Made by a program: the position numbers and the translations under genes | Assembly: GCA_947495685.1 (NCBI GenBank) | Contig: CANLZY010000006.1 | Location: forward strand, 124,001 to 188,000 | Source of the DNA: an uncultured Tropicimonas sp. | GTDB lineage: Bacteria; Pseudomonadota; Alphaproteobacteria; Rhodobacterales; Rhodobacteraceae | Direction of reading: 5' to 3' | DNA length: 64,000 nucleotides | Part shown: piece after piece, positions 1 through 7,454 of the stretch | How positions within the stretch are numbered: position 1 is the first letter of the stretch | Layout of the letters: the number at the start of each line of letters is the position of its first letter | Notes under the pieces: generated by a model | What the model was told of the DNA's origin: nothing | Databases searched by the model: none | The model's input: only the letters and a program-made list of their open reading frames with translations

Positions 1-216
1 CACCAGCGTCGCGTCCAGCCGGGTCAGGCCGGAACCGCCGCTGTCTTCGCTGACATACAGCCCTCCGAAGCCCAGTTCGGCCAGTTTCGGCCAGAGGTCC
101 TTCGGAATCGTGCCGTCGGCCTCCCAGGTTCGGGCATTGGGGGCGATGTGCTCCTCTCCGAACGCGCGGGCCATGTCCAGGATCGCCGCCTGTTCTTCGG
201 TCAGTGCAAAATCCAT
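1..216 (-). CDS. Acyl-CoA dehydrogenase, N-terminal part (probably isobutyryl-CoA dehydrogenase)
   Basis: The gene runs off the left edge; only the first 72 codons are present. The ATG at 216 follows a strong GGAGGAG ribosome site. The N-terminus reads MDFALTEEQ and continues through IAPNARTWEADG and GGLYVSEDSGGSGL, the helical N-terminal domain of the FAD-dependent acyl-CoA dehydrogenase family. This subfamily oxidises branched short acyl-CoA in valine breakdown. mmsA, which acts later in the same pathway, lies 7 kb away on the same strand, so isobutyryl-CoA dehydrogenase is the likely member (inference). The catalytic and FAD regions lie outside the window, so substrate choice cannot be checked. 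A dyad operator lies just upstream. Confidence 0.85.
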   Translation of the reverse strand, partial: MDFALTEEQAAILDMARAFGEEHIAPNARTWEADGTIPKDLWPKLAELGFGGLYVSEDSGGSGLTRLDATLV

Positions 217-240
217 AGGGCTCCTCCCACAGTGCCGTCA

Positions 241-264
241 GAAATTGAATGTGCGTTCAATTTC
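241..264. promoter_or_regulatory. Perfect 9-bp inverted repeat upstream of the acyl-CoA dehydrogenase gene
   Basis: GAAATTGAA and TTCAATTTC flank a 6-nt centre (TGTGCG), 25 bp upstream of the acyl-CoA dehydrogenase ATG. The core TTGAATG..CGTTCAA resembles operators of TetR-family acyl-CoA-responsive repressors such as Bacillus FadR (TGAATG-type half sites). The repressor itself is not in the window. Its position fits an operator overlapping the promoter. Confidence 0.5.
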
Positions 265-344
265 CACGGGAGGGGGCTCGGAGGCAAGAGGCATTCTTGC
301 ACAACGGGCTTGCCGGAATGCAGGTGCTGCCTGCGTTGGGCAGT

Positions 345-983
345 CTAGAGTTGGCCGGTTTCGGCAATCACCAGCAGCGCGCTCAACACGGCGTCGGCGG
401 CCACGGACGCCAGGATCATGCCCATGACCCGACTGATGATCGCAGCCCCGGCATGTCCGATCAGGCGGATCAGGGGGTCGGCAAGCCGCATGGCAAGATA
501 GGCTGCGACGATCACGGACAGCATGATGGCGGCCGTGACCGCCTGGTTGGCAATGCCGAACCGGGTGTTGTCCGTCAGCAGGACGATCGCGAGCATGGCC
601 CCCGGCGAGGCAAGAGACGGAACCGCGAGCGGGAATATCCCCACCGCAGGCGCGTCAAACCCGGATTGTTCCTCTGTCTCGGCCAGCTGCATGTCTGAAT
701 CCGGTTTCGACTCACCAAAGATCATCGTCAACGCGAACAGAAACAGGACGATCCCGCCGGCCACCTGGAAGGAATACAGGCCGATCCCGAGCGCATCGAT
801 CAGGATCTGACCGAGGACGAGGAAGAACAGGAGCACCCCGGCGGACACCAACGCAGCCTGCAGCGCGGTGCTGCGCCGGCGCGCGGATGACATTCCGGCC
901 GTGACCGCGACAAAGACCGGAATCGTGCCGATCGGGTCGATCACAACCCATAGCGTGATGAACCGTTCGATCAGGTCCTGCAT
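345..983 (-). CDS. MarC family integral membrane protein
   Basis: A 212-residue protein with about six hydrophobic segments. It begins MQDLIERFITLWVVIDPIG; the IDPIGTIPVF stretch near the N-terminus and the PLAVPSLASPGA motif in the second half are typical of the MarC/UPF0056 family. MarC proteins sit in the inner membrane and have no established biochemical function (the old multiple-antibiotic-resistance link was not upheld). An ATG 33 nt further upstream is possible, but the chosen one lies right at the start of the conserved region. It is a single gene on the same strand as its neighbours, with ordinary composition. Confidence 0.85.
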   Translation of the reverse strand: MQDLIERFITLWVVIDPIGTIPVFVAVTAGMSSARRRSTALQAALVSAGVLLFFLVLGQILIDALGIGLYSFQVAGGIVLFLFALTMIFGESKPDSDMQLAETEEQSGFDAPAVGIFPLAVPSLASPGAMLAIVLLTDNTRFGIANQAVTAAIMLSVIVAAYLAMRLADPLIRLIGHAGAAIISRVMGMILASVAADAVLSALLVIAETGQL

Positions 984-1066
984 GAAACCACCCCGCGTTA
1001 CAGTGACAGCTTGCACTGCCGCGCCTGGTTAAACCAGCGGCTTCCGCGGTCCATGCGGGGCGCTGT

Positions 1067-1648
1067 TTACATCACTCGGACTTGCGTACCGATTTCAACC
1101 AACGGGTACAACTGTGCCACCTGCTCGTTGAACAGCCCAAAGCAACCGGAGGACGAAGGCCGCCCGATCTTGCGGGTGTCATGCGTTCCGTGGATCAGAT
1201 AGGCCGGCCAGTCCAGGTACATGGCGTGGGTGCCAAGAGGGTTGGCTGGGCCGGGGCCAACTGAATCGGGCAGGCTGGGGTCGCGTTCGCGCATGGAGGC
1301 GGTTGGTGTCCATGTCGGGCCAACCTTCTTGCGCACGATCTCCGAGTAACCGCGCTTGGTCAGTTCTTCGGACAGTGGCACGGAGCTGGGATAGACCCGG
1401 AACGTTCCGTCCGGCCCCCAATAATGGACGGCGCGGCTGTCCACGTCGCAGACGATGGCGCCGACCCCCAAAGTGTCGAAATGGTCCTGCCAGTTGCGGA
1501 CCCTGAAGCTGGACACGTTGCGTCGCGCACCGGTGTTCGGGCGATCCGTCTGGACCGTCGCCTGCGCATGAAGAAGACCGGGCGCCGCAAGCACCGGCAG
1601 GGCGCCGAGGCCGGCCATCAGCCGGCGGCGTGTCATGGATCTGGACAT
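1067..1648 (-). CDS. L,D-transpeptidase (YkuD fold) with atypical active-site motif
   Basis: 193 residues. A twin-arginine-like signal (TRRRLMAGLGALPVLAAPG) ends around the HAQA cleavage site, so the protein is probably periplasmic. The YkuD domain occupies roughly residues 45-193, with catalytic Cys169 in SSGCFGLFN and the upstream HGTH (His153). Such enzymes make 3-3 peptidoglycan cross-links or attach proteins to peptidoglycan. The family motif is usually S-H-G-C-[IV]-R; here the His position is Ser167 and the normally conserved Arg is Gly171, checked at the nucleotide level. Activity may therefore be altered, or the protein may belong to a divergent subgroup. A second in-frame ATG lies 12 nt downstream of the chosen start. 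Confidence 0.85.
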   Translation of the reverse strand: MSRSMTRRRLMAGLGALPVLAAPGLLHAQATVQTDRPNTGARRNVSSFRVRNWQDHFDTLGVGAIVCDVDSRAVHYWGPDGTFRVYPSSVPLSEELTKRGYSEIVRKKVGPTWTPTASMRERDPSLPDSVGPGPANPLGTHAMYLDWPAYLIHGTHDTRKIGRPSSSGCFGLFNEQVAQLYPLVEIGTQVRVM

Positions 1649-1756
1649 TGGATTTTGCTCGATTTGAATTACTTGTTGCGCCCGATGTGCCAGAGACTTC
1701 GGTTTCGGTCCAGAGGGGAGGCAGGCCGAGACACGCGGATGTGAAACGATGTGCGG

Positions 1757-2428
1757 TCAACCGCTCATCGCCTCCAGCGCCCGGGTGCCATTGGGTGTCA
1801 GGGCGTAGATCCCGGTCTGGACCCGTTCGAACCAACCATAGTGATCATCGGCCATCATGCGCGTCGCGGCTGCGACACCGGTCGCCTGGGCGACGGCTGC
1901 GCCCTTGCTGGGGCCGTGTTCGGCCAGGTGCGCCGCCAGCCGCAGGGCGTCCTGCCGGTATGCGGTGATCAGGTTGCGCCGGGTCGAGCCCCCCGTGTTG
2001 GGGTCGCCCTCGCGCCGAGCAAACTCCCGCAGCAACCGCGTCCGCCCGGCGGTGGACTGACGTGGTCGGTAGGGGGCCGGATCCAGGTGGATCTGGGTGT
2101 GTCCGTCCACCAGCCGCACCGTGATCAACCCGAGTCCCAACCGGCGGCACAGCGCGGTATTTTCCTTCAGGGCTTTCAGGAACGGTTTTCCGGTGCGGTG
2201 CGGCACGGCAATGTAGACGATGTCGCTGAGCGTCTGGCGTGCGACGGCCTGATGGAACAGCGACAAGGAAAACCCCGTCTTCATCTCCACGATGACCGGT
2301 GCAGCGTCGCCATCGCGGCAGCCGACGACATCCGCCGCGCCGACCTCGCCCTTCACCACGTATCCCTGTTGTTCCAGCAGGGCCTTGACCGGAGGGTAAA
2401 GGTCCGTCTCCCGAAATGTCGCTGCCAT
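1757..2428 (-). CDS. DUF2161 family protein, PD-(D/E)XK phosphodiesterase-like
   Basis: 223 residues. The first half carries a restriction-endonuclease-like core: an Asp in AADVVGC (about residue 33) followed by VIVEMKTG (Glu48-X-Lys50), the D...ExK arrangement of PD-(D/E)XK nucleases. The C-terminal part looks like a winged helix, ending in IYALTPNGTRAL. The family is widespread in Rhodobacterales and annotated as a putative phosphodiesterase, but its role is unknown. AGGATACC serves as the ribosome site for the ATG at 2428. It is not next to a methylase or other defence partner, so a restriction role is not supported by context. Confidence 0.8.
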   Translation of the reverse strand: MAATFRETDLYPPVKALLEQQGYVVKGEVGAADVVGCRDGDAAPVIVEMKTGFSLSLFHQAVARQTLSDIVYIAVPHRTGKPFLKALKENTALCRRLGLGLITVRLVDGHTQIHLDPAPYRPRQSTAGRTRLLREFARREGDPNTGGSTRRNLITAYRQDALRLAAHLAEHGPSKGAAVAQATGVAAATRMMADDHYGWFERVQTGIYALTPNGTRALEAMSG

Positions 2429-2601
2429 GGTATCCTAGGCCCTTGCTGGGGCGGCGGGGCTCGCCCTCGCAACCGAGCGGGCAGCACCGTCAGACCCGGT
2501 CTGTTGGCGGCCCGGCCCACCGGCCAGAGTCAGAGCTGTGCGGTGGCTCGCGCGGGAGGGAGCCCCGGGCCGCGGCCGCGCGGTATCTGTCTCGTCGCTC
2601 T

Positions 2602-3735
2602 TCACAGGCCGTCGTGGAATGCGTCGATCAGGTGACGGACGACCGCGCGCATGGCCTCCTCCGGGCTGTCGCCCGCCGCCAATCGTTCATTGCGCACCTC
2701 GCGCTGGTGGTCGGCGCTGTTGCCGCCCGCAACCAGCGCCCGCACGTTTTCAACTTCCTGCCTGCAACCAAGCGCGTCGGCGTCTTCGCCCAGCAAGTCC
2801 ACCATTTCGTCCGCCAGCATCGAAAACGGCACGATCTCACGCTGGCCGAAATCGATCATCCCCTCGTTCAACCCATACCTTTGGGCCCGCCAGCGATTCT
2901 CACCGATCAGCATGCTGTCATAGATCCGCCAGCGCTGGTTCTTGGCCGCCAGCCGCCAGAGCATCCGTGTGAAACACTGGGCCAACGCGGCGATGGTCAG
3001 CGTGTGCTCCAGCCGTGTCGGCACGTCGCAGATACGGGTTTCGAGAGTGGGAAAGCGCGACGAGGGGCGCAGGTCCCACCAGATCTTGGAGCTGTCCTCG
3101 ATAATGCCAAGGTCCACCAGCGCCCCGGTCATCCGCTCGAATTCGGCCCAGGAGTTCAACTGTGGCGGCAGGCCCGTTCGCGGAAGGTTGTCGAACACGG
3201 TCAGGCGGTAGCTCGCCAACCCTGTATCCTGCCCCATCCAGAACGGGGAGGAGGCCGACATCGCCAACAGGTGTGGCAGGAAATAGCTGAGCTGGTTGAT
3301 CAGGTCGATCCGCAACGCCGGGCTTTCGATCCCGACGTGAACATGCATGCCGCAGATGAGCAGCCGACGCGCGACGCCCGCCAAGGCCTGTTCCAACTCG
3401 TTGTAGCGGCTCTTGTCGGTGTGTTCCTGCTGTTTCCAGTCCGCGAATGGATGGCAGGAGGCCGCGATCGGCGCCAGCCCGTGACGCGCAGCGCAGCGGG
3501 CCACCGTGGCGCGCAACCGCTTGAGGTCGTCGCGCGCGGCCGAGGTATCGGCGCAGACCTTGGTGCCGATCTCGATCTGGCATTGCAGGAATTCGGGGCT
3601 GACCTGCCCCTGCATCGCGCCCGAGCATTCCTCGATCAGCGCCGTCGGGGCATTGGCCAGCTCCAGCGTCTCGGTGTTGACCAGAAGGTATTCTTCTTCG
3701 ATTCCAAGGCTCAGCGCCGGCGCGGTGCGCGACAT
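2602..3735 (-). CDS. Carboxylate-amine ligase, YbdK / glutamate-cysteine ligase 2 family
   Basis: 377 residues, the usual length for the family. The N-terminal [12 protein letters not shown] is the GCS2 signature with acidic metal-binding residues; GMHVHVGI (mid-protein) and [19 protein letters not shown] (second half) are further hallmarks. YbdK-type enzymes have weak glutamate-cysteine ligase activity and their true substrate is mostly unknown. The start at 3735 is preferred over 3741 because it places GGGAGGG at normal spacing; the upstream ATG would almost abut the ribosome site. No cofactor or glutathione gene is adjacent. Confidence 0.88.
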   Translation of the reverse strand: MSRTAPALSLGIEEEYLLVNTETLELANAPTALIEECSGAMQGQVSPEFLQCQIEIGTKVCADTSAARDDLKRLRATVARCAARHGLAPIAASCHPFADWKQQEHTDKSRYNELEQALAGVARRLLICGMHVHVGIESPALRIDLINQLSYFLPHLLAMSASSPFWMGQDTGLASYRLTVFDNLPRTGLPPQLNSWAEFERMTGALVDLGIIEDSSKIWWDLRPSSRFPTLETRICDVPTRLEHTLTIAALAQCFTRMLWRLAAKNQRWRIYDSMLIGENRWRAQRYGLNEGMIDFGQREIVPFSMLADEMVDLLGEDADALGCRQEVENVRALVAGGNSADHQREVRNERLAAGDSPEEAMRAVVRHLIDAFHDGL

Positions 3736-3797
3736 GACCATCCCTCCCGTGACGTGAAACCAGCGTGGCAGAGCCGCACGGCCCGCGCAAGCATGGC

Positions 3798-4733
3798 CTA
3801 CCGGATTTGATCGTCCAGATTGGGCAGGTGCCAGAGGTCACCGAACTCCCGATCGTACCTTTCGGGGCGAAACGGGTCCATTCCGCTGTCCTTGTAGAGC
3901 GTCAATTCGTTCAGCACGAAACGATCCTCCGTGAACATGAAATCCACCCGGACCGAGTCGAACTGGCGGCCGAGTTCCTCGGCCACGGCCAGCATCTCGT
4001 CAAAGAGCCGTGGCTTTGGCGGCAGGTCGCGCAGCGCAACATCCTTTGTGCGGAACGCCAGGCGCCGGAAATCGCCGTCGACATAGTGCTGGGTGAAATC
4101 GCCAAACCTGTCGTCGGCCCACATTCCAAAGGCCAGCTTTCCGCCGATCATGTTCATCTTGAAATCATCGGCTGGCCGCCCGCCGGGGCCCTCCATCCAA
4201 CCTTCGATCATTATCCGGCGCGGGATATGCAGGTAGGCGTCTTCGCGCTTCAGCTTGCCATAACTCAGGCGCAACCAGCGCTTGCACTCCTGCCGTGCCC
4301 GCGCCTCGTCCACGGGGTCGTCGGCACGCACGAAGATATTCCAGCCGCTGGCGTGGTTCGACTTGATCACGTAATCTGCCGGCAGGGTCGCAAAGTCGAT
4401 GCTGTCGGGATCGTCGGTGACCAGCAGCAGGTCCGGCAAGATGGCCTGCGCCCGGTCTGCGCCAAGGATGTCACGCAAGTAGTCGTGCAGGCGCACCTTG
4501 TCGGAGACGATTGGAAACAGCGGATTTCGGTCATGCAGCTTGCGCCACAGGATCTTTTCGTTGAACGTTTTCGGGTTGCGATGATCCGGCCGGTAACCGA
4601 GTCGCCGTTCGGCCTGTTTCAGCAGGCGCGGATAGCCGGTCATACCGTCCAGGTGATAGCGCGCGGAGATCTTTGCCTCGTGCAGCCAGTCGCCAAAGGC
4701 GGACCGTGGGCGGAGCGGTTGCTGGATCTTCAT
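3798..4733 (-). CDS. TupA-like ATP-grasp protein, probably cell-surface glycan or peptide modification
   Basis: 311 residues. It resembles the ATP-grasp-fold family named after Bacillus TupA (teichuronopeptide biosynthesis): [13 protein letters not shown] near residue 55, [12 protein letters not shown] as the nucleotide-binding strand, IMIEGWM, and [17 protein letters not shown] at the C-terminal metal/ATP site. Such proteins are usually encoded among glycosyltransferases and are thought to attach amino acids to surface polymers. The ATG overlaps the stop of the preceding glycosyltransferase gene (ATGA), so the two are translationally coupled. The in-frame sequence upstream of 4733 is an out-of-frame shadow of that gene and was excluded. 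Confidence 0.82.
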   Translation of the reverse strand: MKIQQPLRPRSAFGDWLHEAKISARYHLDGMTGYPRLLKQAERRLGYRPDHRNPKTFNEKILWRKLHDRNPLFPIVSDKVRLHDYLRDILGADRAQAILPDLLLVTDDPDSIDFATLPADYVIKSNHASGWNIFVRADDPVDEARARQECKRWLRLSYGKLKREDAYLHIPRRIMIEGWMEGPGGRPADDFKMNMIGGKLAFGMWADDRFGDFTQHYVDGDFRRLAFRTKDVALRDLPPKPRLFDEMLAVAEELGRQFDSVRVDFMFTEDRFVLNELTLYKDSGMDPFRPERYDREFGDLWHLPNLDDQIR

Positions 4734-5887
4734 GCTGCACCTGCTGCAAGGGTATCCCGGATGATCCCTTCGGTCTTGGCCAAAAGCTTGCCATTGTCGA
4801 ACCGCACCTCGGCGATCTGACGGGCATTCTTTGCCATGTCGGCCAGCCCACCTTCCTTGCCAGCTGTCAGGCAGGCAGAGATTGCGGATGCGAACCCCGC
4901 CTCGTCGTGTTCGGCTACCAGCCAACCGTTCACGCCCGGCTCCACGGCTTCTGGAATGCCGGCGTGTTCGGTCGAGACGACGACACATCCGCAGGCCATC
5001 GCCTCCTGGATCGCGGTTGGCAGGCCCTCGGTGTTGCCGTCAGGGGCAGTAACGGAATGTTGCAGGAAGACCTCCGACCGAGCAACGATTTCGCGAACCT
5101 GGTCGTGCGGCAGGGCACCGGTGAAGGTGATGCGATCCGCCAGCCCCGAGGCGGCAGCGGCCGCTCGGCAGGGCTCGGTCAGGGGGCCGTCACCGATCAG
5201 GGTCAGATTTGCATTGGGGTGGTCGGTTGCCGCGCTGGCAAAGGCGCGGATCGTGATGTCGGGCGCCTTTTTCGGGACAAGTCTGCCGACGGCGACAAAG
5301 CTGCCGGGGGTCTTGTCCACGGGCCGGAACAGATCGACGTTGACGCCGCTGGGCACGACGTGAGTGTTGGGATGGATGATGTCATGGGCCGCGAGGTTGT
5401 CGACGAGGAATTGCGAGACGGAAAACACGCCCGCCAGTTGCGGCATCAACCTGCGATAGGCTTCGCACATCCGTGGCTTTTTCAGCGAGCGTGAGGCATC
5501 GACGCCGCGAAAATAAGTGAACACCGGCAGGCCAAGCCCCCGTGCCACAGGCGCGATGGCCAGTGCTTGTGTGCCGAATTCGGCCAGGACGACCTCTGTC
5601 CGGGTCTCCCGCAGGAAAGTCTGCAGATGTCGCCGTGCCTGGCCCGATGGCACCCGCGATGTCTGGTACCGCAGCCGGTTCGACAGGGCCTCGGGGGCGG
5701 CCAACCCGCGGTGCAGAAGCGTGCCGCGAACGTCGTGCAGGATCAGGTGGGGCAGGCCAAATGGATCGGGCGCATCGGCCACACGAGCCACGACACCGAC
5801 AGCGCCACCAAAGATATGCTGGATGTGGCGATTGATGAATGTCTCGCCGGCGCGGTAAAAGTCGCCGGTCATGATACAGGTTCTCAT
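4730..5887 (-). CDS. Glycosyltransferase family 4
   Basis: 385 residues, GT-B fold. The N-terminal MTGDFYRAGETFINRHI loop is typical of glycan-assembly GT4 enzymes. The C-terminal donor-binding half contains FVAVGRLVPKKAPDI, LTLIGDGPL and the E-x7-E motif in EGLPTAIQEAMACG. It transfers a sugar from a nucleotide donor, acting at the cytoplasmic membrane face; the specific sugar cannot be told from sequence. GGAGAG sits 7 nt before the ATG at 5887, which decides against the in-frame ATGs further upstream. It overlaps the TupA-like gene by 4 nt, and a GT2 gene is divergently arranged upstream, suggesting one small polysaccharide locus. Confidence 0.9.
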   Translation of the reverse strand: MRTCIMTGDFYRAGETFINRHIQHIFGGAVGVVARVADAPDPFGLPHLILHDVRGTLLHRGLAAPEALSNRLRYQTSRVPSGQARRHLQTFLRETRTEVVLAEFGTQALAIAPVARGLGLPVFTYFRGVDASRSLKKPRMCEAYRRLMPQLAGVFSVSQFLVDNLAAHDIIHPNTHVVPSGVNVDLFRPVDKTPGSFVAVGRLVPKKAPDITIRAFASAATDHPNANLTLIGDGPLTEPCRAAAAASGLADRITFTGALPHDQVREIVARSEVFLQHSVTAPDGNTEGLPTAIQEAMACGCVVVSTEHAGIPEAVEPGVNGWLVAEHDEAGFASAISACLTAGKEGGLADMAKNARQIAEVRFDNGKLLAKTEGIIRDTLAAGAA

Positions 5888-5988
5888 CAATCTCTCCATG
5901 CCGGTCGCGGCCACTCTATCGGAAGGCTTTCTTGACAACAAATTGCTTTCCCGAAAAGGGTCTTGGCACTGACAGGGAGCCGCAGGCA

Positions 5989-6924
5989 ATGACCGACAGG
6001 ATCGTGGTGGCGACGGTAACGCGCGGGCGGCCCGAAATGCTGGGCCGGTTGCTTGAGTCTTTGCGGAGTATCAGTCTACCGTCCGACAGCGATGTGCGGT
6101 TCGTCATCGTCGAGAACGCCGAGGCGTTGACCCTCTCGATGCCCACCGGGTTGCCAGGACCGATGGACCTGCGACTGGAGACTGAACCGGGAATCCCCTT
6201 CGCGCGCAATGCCGCGCTGAAGGCCGCGCAGGAGGCCGGGGCCGACTGGCTGGTCTTTGTGGATGACGACGAGACCGTTCGCACGGACTGGCTGGTAGAG
6301 TTGCATGGCGCCGCCGTTCGGAATGGGCTGGACCTTGCGGCAGGGCCGGTGGTGCCGGTTGCGCCCTCCGGGCAACTTGCGCGCGGTGAACAGGAAATGA
6401 TGGCGTTCTACGAGCGTATGGCGGTGGAGCGGCAGGCGCGCATGGCGGCGCAGGCCCGGCCCCGCGACCTGCCCACCAACAACTGGATCTGCCGACTTTC
6501 CGTGCTGTCAGATGGCGGGCTGCGTTTTGACGAGACACTACGCAGAACGGGAGGATCGGATACCCGACTGTCGCGGCAGGCCGTTGCGGCGGGTCTGCTC
6601 ACCGGCTGGATCGCCACAGCGGTGGTGGAGGAAGAAATGCCGCGTGAACGGTTGACGCAAAGGTACCTCTACACACGCTCGAAATCGCAGACCCTGGCCA
6701 AGGTGCAGTTCGAATATGTTGCCCGCGGCAGGCCGGTCTGGCCGCGCGCGATCTTTCACGCGGTCGGCAAGGGCCTGTCCGGGTGCCTTCGGATCTTGCT
6801 GAGCCCGATTCTCGGCAGTCATAGCAGGCTGCGCGGGGTGCGCGCGCTTGGGGTCGGGGCCGGGTGGGTCGCGGCCGCGCGGGGCGGCCAAAGCCGGCTA
6901 TACGCGCGGACCATTGGCTCCTGA
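5989..6924 (+). CDS. Glycosyltransferase family 2
   Basis: 311 residues, GT-A fold. It opens MTDRIVVATVTRGRPEMLGRLL (nucleotide-binding strand); the donor/metal-binding acidic motif is VFVDDDE near residue 100. The central region includes LPTNNWICRLS, and a hydrophobic C-terminal part (around LRILLSPILGS) may touch the membrane. It transfers a sugar to an unknown acceptor. The start at 5989 has GGGAG upstream and fits the family N-terminus better than the ATG 57 nt earlier. It is divergent from the GT4/TupA-like pair, and the 101-bp spacer should hold both promoters. Confidence 0.88.
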   Translation: MTDRIVVATVTRGRPEMLGRLLESLRSISLPSDSDVRFVIVENAEALTLSMPTGLPGPMDLRLETEPGIPFARNAALKAAQEAGADWLVFVDDDETVRTDWLVELHGAAVRNGLDLAAGPVVPVAPSGQLARGEQEMMAFYERMAVERQARMAAQARPRDLPTNNWICRLSVLSDGGLRFDETLRRTGGSDTRLSRQAVAAGLLTGWIATAVVEEEMPRERLTQRYLYTRSKSQTLAKVQFEYVARGRPVWPRAIFHAVGKGLSGCLRILLSPILGSHSRLRGVRALGVGAGWVAAARGGQSRLYARTIGS

Positions 6925-6943
6925 TCCGGGGCCCCAACACGTT

Positions 6944-7327
6944 CTAGCGCTTGCAGACCCGGTTCTTGAACGCGGATTCTTCTTTCTTGTTCCATTCATA
7001 CAGGCCATCGCCCTTGATCCCGAAGATGACCTGCAGCCGGCTTTCCGTCCAGACTTCGTCGGTGATGCGCAGGACGTGGAACCAGACGTTGTTATATTCG
7101 GATCGCAACCGGTGAACGACGTGCGCGTTGTTGCGACTGCTTGGATAGGTGTAGCTTTTCAGCCGACTGAAAAGATCGCTCTTGGCGGTCAACGAGGCCT
7201 TTCCAACGTATTTCGGGTAAAACCATTCGCCGCGAACATGGCCGATTTCATAGACGCCGGGACACCCCGATAGATACTCCTTGTACTCCCGCACGTCGCT
7301 CAGCTTCATGCAATCGCTCCAGCGCAT
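6944..7327 (-). CDS. GIY-YIG-fold small protein
   Basis: 127 residues. It shows GVYEIG (GIY position), KYVGKA (YIG position), an Arg in SRLKSY and a Glu in TESRLQVIFG, the expected order of GIY-YIG nuclease residues. The protein is little more than the catalytic domain. No DNA-binding extension or partner gene is seen, so a homing, repair or signalling role cannot be chosen. GGAGGAG lies 8 nt before the ATG at 7327. The gene is visibly more AT-rich than its surroundings, a sign of possible lateral acquisition. It is downstream of mmsA on the same strand but separated by a strong hairpin terminator. Confidence 0.7.
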   Translation of the reverse strand: MRWSDCMKLSDVREYKEYLSGCPGVYEIGHVRGEWFYPKYVGKASLTAKSDLFSRLKSYTYPSSRNNAHVVHRLRSEYNNVWFHVLRITDEVWTESRLQVIFGIKGDGLYEWNKKEESAFKNRVCKR

Positions 7328-7407
7328 TGACCGCTCCTCCGTTCGGTTTCGACATTCTGCACGTATCGGGCAGGGTACCACACCGCCACGGAGCGCCAAA
7401 ACGCAAG

Positions 7408-7430
7408 AAGCCCGGCCAGTGGCCGGGCTT
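7408..7430 (-). terminator. Rho-independent terminator of mmsA
   Basis: AAGCCCGGCC and GGCCGGGCTT form a 10-bp stem with a 3-nt loop, 25 nt past the mmsA stop. The transcript then reads CTTGCGTTTT, a short U-containing tail. Confidence 0.8.
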
Positions 7431-7454
7431 CCGCAAATCAGCGCAAGGCTGTGA

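Noticed and set aside
2416-3810. 464-residue open frame on the plus strand
   Set aside because: It lies antisense to the YbdK gene and has no recognisable domain; high-GC shadow frame.
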